NCBI RefSeq assembly: GCF_035961655.1
Contig: NZ_CP108393.1
Location: 4,013,501 to 4,077,500, forward strand
DNA length: 64,000 nt
From: Streptomyces sp. NBC_01317
GTDB taxonomy: Bacteria > Actinomycetota > Actinomycetes > Streptomycetales > Streptomycetaceae
Direction of reading: 5' to 3'
Made by a program: the position numbers and the translations under genes. Of the stretch, positions 60,500-64,000 are shown piece after piece (positions within the stretch are counted from its first letter, which is position 1; the number at the start of each line of letters is the position of its first letter). The notes beneath the pieces were generated by a model that did not search any database, was not told where the DNA came from, and saw only the letters and a list, made by a program, of their open reading frames with translations.

Positions 60500-61063
60500 A
60501 TGAGCCGAGTCAGCACACGAACACAGCAGCGCACCGCGAGCACCCCGCCCCGCACCCCGCTCCCCGCCGCCCCCTTCCTGCTCCGGGGAGAGGTCGCCCG
60601 TACCGTGTCACTGACCGTCACGGACCTGCGCGAACGGTGGGCCTCACACCGCGCCGACGTGGTCTTCCACTGCACCACCGACGGCCCCCGGCACCACACC
60701 TTCGAGGGCGCGCTGCTCCGGGACGTGATCGCCGCCGCGAGCCCGGACTTCGAGGCCCGGCGCCGCAAGGACCGTACGCGCTACCTGCTCGCCGTCAACG
60801 GCGGGGACGGCCACCACACCGTGCTCTCCTGGGCGGAGGTCGACGCCGACTTCGGCAACGTACCGATCCTGCTGGCCACCTCGATGGACGGGCGCGGCCT
60901 GGACGCCGAGGGCAGTCAGCTGGTCGTGCCCTCGGACCACTGCGGGGCGCGGTACGTCAGCGCGATCACCAGTGTGTGGCTGGGAGCGTACGCCGGGCCG
61001 CCCCTGCCCCCGCTCCCGCCTGTCCCTACCACTGGTACGGCAGGTACTTCCCGTCGAGCGTGA
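60500..61063 (+). CDS. Molybdopterin-binding-domain (sulfite-oxidase-like) protein
   Basis: The product is 187 residues. After ~30 disordered residues, the fold of the oxidoreductase molybdopterin-binding domain is visible: VARTVSLTVTDLRERWASHRADVVFHCTTDGPRHHTFEGALLRDVI, YLLAVNGGDGHHTVLSWAEVDADFGNVPILLAT and the C-terminal GARYVSAITSVWLGAY. The cofactor-ligating Cys of true sulfite oxidases is in the VVFHCTTDG position. It is shorter than full enzymes, so perhaps a partial, non-catalytic or partner protein. GAGGGGGA precedes ATG 60500. Its last 38 bases overlap the convergent cyanase gene. Confidence 0.8.
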   Translation: MSRVSTRTQQRTASTPPRTPLPAAPFLLRGEVARTVSLTVTDLRERWASHRADVVFHCTTDGPRHHTFEGALLRDVIAAASPDFEARRRKDRTRYLLAVNGGDGHHTVLSWAEVDADFGNVPILLATSMDGRGLDAEGSQLVVPSDHCGARYVSAITSVWLGAYAGPPLPPLPPVPTTGTAGTSRRA

Positions 61064-61469
61064 TGACCACGCGGTCCCCGGCCGGGTCGGGGACCCGCCG
61101 CACGTCGAGGCGGAAGTTGATCGCGCTCATGATGCCGTCGCCGCACTGCTCGTGGATCAGCTCCTTGATGGCGGGCCCGTAGACCTGGATCACCTCGTAG
61201 AGCCGGTAGATCGTGGGATCGACGGGGACGGCGGAGTCCAACGCGCCACGGGTGGGCTGGAGTTGGAACGCCAGAGCGGCGTCCTTGTCGAGTTCGAGCA
61301 GCGCCGCGGCGGTCTCGGCCTGCTCCGCGCTCATCGGGTGCTGCCCGAGCAGCGCGGCGGTCGTCCACGCCAGGGGCGCGTCCAGGGCCTCCGCGAGCTG
61401 CGCCCACGTCACTCCGGTCAGCACCTTCGCGGCCCTGACGGCTTCGCCTGCCTGCTGTTTGGTGAGCAT
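61026..61469 (-). CDS. cynS: Cyanate hydratase (cyanase)
   Basis: The product is 147 residues, close to the E. coli length of 156. An N-terminal helical domain (MLTKQQAGEAVRAAKVLTGVTWAQLAEALDAPLAWTTAALLGQHPM) precedes the catalytic C-terminal domain TIYRLYEVIQVYGPAIKELIHEQCGDGIMSAINFRLDV. Catalytic Arg (YRLYE), Glu (same motif) and Ser (MSAINF) are all present. It converts cyanate and bicarbonate to ammonia and CO2 via carbamate, as a homodecamer. AGGA lies 8 bases before ATG 61469. No carbonic anhydrase or cyanate transporter neighbours it. Confidence 0.95.
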   Translation of the reverse strand: MLTKQQAGEAVRAAKVLTGVTWAQLAEALDAPLAWTTAALLGQHPMSAEQAETAAALLELDKDAALAFQLQPTRGALDSAVPVDPTIYRLYEVIQVYGPAIKELIHEQCGDGIMSAINFRLDVRRVPDPAGDRVVITLDGKYLPYQW

Positions 61470-61534
61470 GTGGTGCATCCTAGGATCGGCGACGCCACCG
61501 CACCACGGCGCGACGGGAAAACGGCCGGGACGTG

Positions 61535-62398
61535 TCACAGGTCCTTACGGAACGCGGCGAGGATGTCCCGGGTCCGGCGCGCGGACTCCGCCTGCGCCAC
61601 CATGCGGTCCATCGCCTCCATGTGCGCGGCGACCTCAGGGGGTTTGTCGAGGTAGAGCGCGCCGGTGAGGTACTCGATGTAGACCATGTCGGGGAGTTCG
61701 GGGACGGCGAACCGGAAAAGGACGAACGGGCTGTACGTCCCCGGGTGGTGGCCGGCCGCGAACTCGGCTATCTGGAGTGTGACGTTGGGGCGTTCCGTCG
61801 CCTCCAGCAGCCGGTCGATCTGCGCCCGCATGACGGCCGCCGAGCCGACGGGTCTGCGCAGCACGGTCTCGTCCAGGACCGCCCAGTAGACCGGGGGTTG
61901 TTCGGTACGGGTGAGGAGCGCCTGGCGTTGCATCCGCAGCGCGACATGCCGCTCCAGGCGCCCGGGGCTCGCGCGGCCGACCTCACCGGCGGTCAGGACG
62001 GCCCGGGCGTAGTCCTCGGTCTGGAGCAGGCCGGGCACGAAGTGCGGTTCGTACGACCGAATGGTCCGCGCGGCCTCTTCGAGGCTGACGTACCCGCCGA
62101 ACCAGTCGGGCAGGATGTCGTGGAACCGCTGCCACCAGCCGGGCTTGCTGGCCTCGTCGGCGAGATGCAGAAAGGTGGCGGCCTCGTCCTCGGGGACGCC
62201 GTACGCGGGCAACAGGAGCTGTACGTAAGGAATCTTGAGCCCGACCTCGGCCATTTCCATCCGCCGTACGGTCGCGGCGGTCACCCGCAGCATCCTGCCG
62301 GCCTCGTCACGGCTGATCCCGGCCCGCTCCCGGAGTGCCTGGAGCCGTCGGCTGAGGACAAGCTGTCCGATGGTCGGCGCCGACCGCGGCTCACTCAC
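61535..62398 (-). CDS. XRE-family HTH regulator, DUF5753 type
   Basis: The product is 287 residues. HTH at about 12-70 (LSRRLQALRERAGISRDEAGRMLRVTAATVRRMEMAEVGLK) and DUF5753 domain (YVSLEEAARTIRSYEPHFVPGLLQTEDYARAVL; VYWAVLDETVLRRPVGS; VTLQIAEFAAGHHPGTYSPF). AGGAG lies before GTG 62398. It has no DUF397 gene next to it, unlike the paralogue at 58487; the cyanase gene follows after 65 bases in the same direction. A small dyad upstream (62425-62440) may be its own operator. Confidence 0.92.
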   Translation of the reverse strand: MSEPRSAPTIGQLVLSRRLQALRERAGISRDEAGRMLRVTAATVRRMEMAEVGLKIPYVQLLLPAYGVPEDEAATFLHLADEASKPGWWQRFHDILPDWFGGYVSLEEAARTIRSYEPHFVPGLLQTEDYARAVLTAGEVGRASPGRLERHVALRMQRQALLTRTEQPPVYWAVLDETVLRRPVGSAAVMRAQIDRLLEATERPNVTLQIAEFAAGHHPGTYSPFVLFRFAVPELPDMVYIEYLTGALYLDKPPEVAAHMEAMDRMVAQAESARRTRDILAAFRKDL

Positions 62399-62424
62399 GC
62401 CCTGCTCCTGAGACTCCCCAGCAC

Positions 62425-62440
62425 CATACTGAGCAGTATG
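62425..62440. promoter_or_regulatory. Dyad CATACT-N4-AGTATG upstream of the DUF5753 regulator
   Basis: A 16-bp inverted repeat in an AT-rich stretch 27 bases before the regulator start; a candidate site for autoregulation or for a partner. Confidence 0.45.
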
Positions 62441-62626
62441 CCACAGTGAACCGACGATTCCGGTATAACAATTGGCACTATTGGGGCGAAGGGTACCAAC
62501 GGGACGCCAAAAACCGACCCGGCGCCCCGTTCCGCTCGCCGCTCCTGCCCTTCCGCCCTCGTACCGCCCACCCCGGATCGTCAGCGAAAACGTCAACCGG
62601 GACGTCAACCGGAGCGCCAAGATGAA

Positions 62627-62675
62627 CCCCCGGCATCCGGAGGGGTACCTTCCAGTGGCCCCCGGATGTCGGGGG
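62627..62675 (+). other. Hairpin in the leader of the GT2 gene
   Basis: Arms 62627-62640 and 62662-62675 pair over 14 bp with one G-U wobble around a 21-nt loop, ending 50 bases before ATG 62726. Could be a terminator for upstream transcripts or a leader structure. The rest of 62399-62725 is promoter-like with two ACGTCAACCGG repeats near 62600. Confidence 0.55.
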
Positions 62676-62725
62676 CCGGATACCATCGATCTCCTGACGT
62701 CAACGAGAGCTGGGGTGATCCGGAC

Positions 62726-63601
62726 ATGTCCCGACCACGTGTGGGTGTGGCCGTGCTGACCATGGGGACCCGGCCCGTAGAGCTGCGGGCCCTGCTGGAC
62801 TCCGTGGCCAAGCAGCGCGAACCGGCCACCCGGACCGTGGTCGTCGGCAACGGTTCGCCTCTCCCCCAACTGCCCGACGGAGTCATCGGCATCGACCTCC
62901 CCGAGAACCTCGGCGTCTCCGGCGGACGCAACGTCGCCATGGAAAAACTCCGCGAGTGCGGTGACGTCGACGTCCTGGTGGACCTGGACGACGACGGGCT
63001 CCTCATCGAGGCGGACGTCATCACCCGCGTGGCCGATCTGTACGAGGCCGATCCGGAGCTGGGCATCGTCAGCTTCCGTATCGCGGACGAGACCGGCTTC
63101 ACCCAGCGGCGCCACGTGCCGCGCCTGCGTGCCGACGACCCGATGCGGGCGGGCGAGGTGACCACCTTCCTCGGCGGCGGCCACGCGCTCTCCATGCCGA
63201 TGCTGGCGGAGACGGGCGGCTGGCCGGACGCGTTCTTCTTCACGCACGAGGAGACCGACCTCGCGTGGCGCGCGCTCGACGCGGGCTGGAAGATCCGGTA
63301 CGAGCCCGGCCTGGTGCTCCAGCATCCGCGTACGTCCCCCGCCCGGCACGCCGAGTACTACCGGATGACCGCCCGCAACCGCGTCTGGCTGGCCCGCCGC
63401 AACCTGCCCGCTCCGCTCGTCCCGCTCTACCTGGGCACGTGGATCCTGCTGACGGTGGCCCGTACCCGCTCCATGACGGGGCTGCGCGCCTGGTTCGGCG
63501 GCTTCGCCGAGGGCGTGAGAACGGCGTGCGGCACGCGGCGCCCGATGCGCTGGAGCACGGTACGCCGCATGACGGCGCTGGGCCGCCCGCCGGTCATCTG
63601 A
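62726..63601 (+). CDS. GT2-family glycosyltransferase
   Basis: The product is 291 residues. The GT-A fold is evident: VGVAVLTMGTRPVELRALLDSV, LPENLGVSGGRNVAMEKL (nucleotide-sugar site), DVDVLVDLDDDGLL (DxD metal motif) and FLGGGHALSMPMLAETGGWPDAFFFTHEETDLAWRALDAGWKIRYEPGLVLQHP (acceptor/catalytic ED-type region). The C-terminus is amphipathic, membrane-associating. ATG 62726 is 8 bases after GGTGATC-type sequence, weak. Standing alone; its rhamnosyl/galactofuranosyl-like pattern suggests cell-surface glycan work. Confidence 0.9.
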   Translation: MSRPRVGVAVLTMGTRPVELRALLDSVAKQREPATRTVVVGNGSPLPQLPDGVIGIDLPENLGVSGGRNVAMEKLRECGDVDVLVDLDDDGLLIEADVITRVADLYEADPELGIVSFRIADETGFTQRRHVPRLRADDPMRAGEVTTFLGGGHALSMPMLAETGGWPDAFFFTHEETDLAWRALDAGWKIRYEPGLVLQHPRTSPARHAEYYRMTARNRVWLARRNLPAPLVPLYLGTWILLTVARTRSMTGLRAWFGGFAEGVRTACGTRRPMRWSTVRRMTALGRPPVI

Positions 63602-63677
63602 ACGCCGGTCACCTGACCGCCGGTCATCTGAAAGCGAGCCACCTGAAGGTGGGCCACCTGGACGCAGGTCACCCACC
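63588..63677. repeat. 15-bp tandem repeats, six degenerate units
   Basis: Units of the type CGCCGGTCATCTGAA repeat six times in steps of exactly 15 bases from the end of the GT2 gene. The first unit supplies the gene's own stop codon and the next four carry an in-frame TGA each. Confidence 0.8.
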
Positions 63678-63721
63678 CTGGACCGCATCATCCTGACGCG
63701 ATCTGGCCCCACCCCCCTCCT

Positions 63722-63740
63722 CATGGTTAGGCTCACCTAA
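63722..63740. promoter_or_regulatory. Iron box (DmdR/IdeR operator)
   Basis: CATGGTTAGGCTCACCTAA matches the 19-bp consensus TTAGGTTAGGCTCACCTAA at 16 positions. It lies directly upstream of the iron-siderophore-binding lipoprotein, so that gene should be repressed when iron is plentiful. Confidence 0.88.
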
Positions 63741-63792
63741 CCCACGCCACGTCCCGGACCGACACCGGAGCACCGCCGAGGAGGCCCCCACC

Positions 63793-64000
63793 GCGTCCAC
63801 ACCCCTCACCCGCCGGCTCACGGCCGTCGCCACCGCCGCCGCCTTCCTGCTGACACTCACCGCGTGCGGCGGCGACGGCGCCGGAAACGGGGCGTCCGGT
63901 ACGGACGGGGCGTCCGGGTCGTCCGGCGGAGACGGGGCACCGCCCGCGGCGACGCACACCGTCGCCACGGTCATGGGCGACGTGAAGGTCCCCCACACCC
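63793..64000 (+). CDS. Iron-siderophore ABC transporter substrate-binding lipoprotein (partial)
   Basis: Only the N-terminus is in the window. From GCG 63793 the frame reads [28 protein letters not shown], a lipoprotein signal with lipobox LTAC, then a Gly/Ser/Ala spacer and THTVATVMGDVKVPHT, which is the opening of a FecB/FepB-type binding domain. GAGGAG lies 9 bases before GCG 63793, just where an initiation codon is expected, but the frame has no ATG, GTG or TTG between the iron box and the signal peptide. Ferric-siderophore binding is inferred from fold opening and iron box. Confidence 0.72.

Noticed and set aside
1..64000. tRNA/rRNA genes
   Set aside because: Scanned for T-loop GGTTCRA-type sequence with acceptor pairing and for rRNA conserved blocks; none convincing.

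Overview
The window is high-GC DNA with GTG/ATG starts, many 4-base stop/start overlaps (GTGA, ATGA) and typical actinomycete families (DUF397/DUF5753 pairs, DUF6177, DUF998, SCO0930-type lipoprotein, FAPy-type GTP cyclohydrolase). It is almost certainly Streptomyces or a very close relative. No rRNA, tRNA, CRISPR array, transposase or phage module was seen.

Layout. 1-2892: 3' part of a secreted FG-GAP protein with an apparent +1 frameshift. 3004-3837: secreted/anchored protein. 4021-10378: haem-uptake locus, with two HtaA-type surface proteins facing an HmuTUV ABC importer across a shared iron box. 10382-16333: Opp/Dpp-type peptide ABC operon plus an NTF2-like protein, divergent from an Lrp/AsnC regulator (16526). 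17261-18275: decayed TROVE/Ro60-like gene. 18467-23975: island resembling the mycobacterial DevR/DevS (DosR) dormancy system: USP-like protein, NarL-type regulator, USP remnant, DoxX, a regulator whose receiver has lost its phospho-acceptor, and a two-GAF histidine kinase. 24228-27027: DUF998 protein, LysR regulator, D-amino-acid-oxidase-like flavoenzyme.

27219-40489: partial type VII secretion (ESX) locus read on the minus strand: eccD, a MinD/EspI-like ATPase, eccC, DUF6177, three small ESX-type proteins, a large polymorphic-toxin-like protein and its probable immunity gene. The toxin tip and immunity gene are visibly less GC-rich than the rest. EccB, EccE and MycP are not in the window.

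40699-42000: DinB-type and GPP34 proteins, then decayed remnants. 42682-51918: the most interesting block. It holds a CDP-alcohol phosphotransferase, an MDR dehydrogenase, a PTPS/QueD homologue, a GT4 glycosyltransferase with a ~280-residue Gly/Thr/Asp-rich insert, a methyltransferase, a flippase-like membrane protein, a RibD-type reductase, a creatininase-fold amidohydrolase, and a GTP cyclohydrolase II with Met where the catalytic Tyr should be. Together these suggest a GTP -> formamidopyrimidine (FAPy) -> modified pyrimidine/pterin pathway coupled to glycosylation and membrane steps; the product is unknown.

51927-57752: hypothetical protein, two-gene ABC exporter, TrmB/LuxR-like regulator, SCO0930-type lipoprotein. 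58239-63601: two DUF5753 regulators (one with a DUF397 partner), a repeat-bearing lipoprotein, a molybdopterin-domain protein, cyanase and a GT2 glycosyltransferase. 63722-64000: a second iron box and the start of an iron-siderophore-binding lipoprotein cut by the window edge. Iron/haem acquisition therefore appears at both ends of the window.
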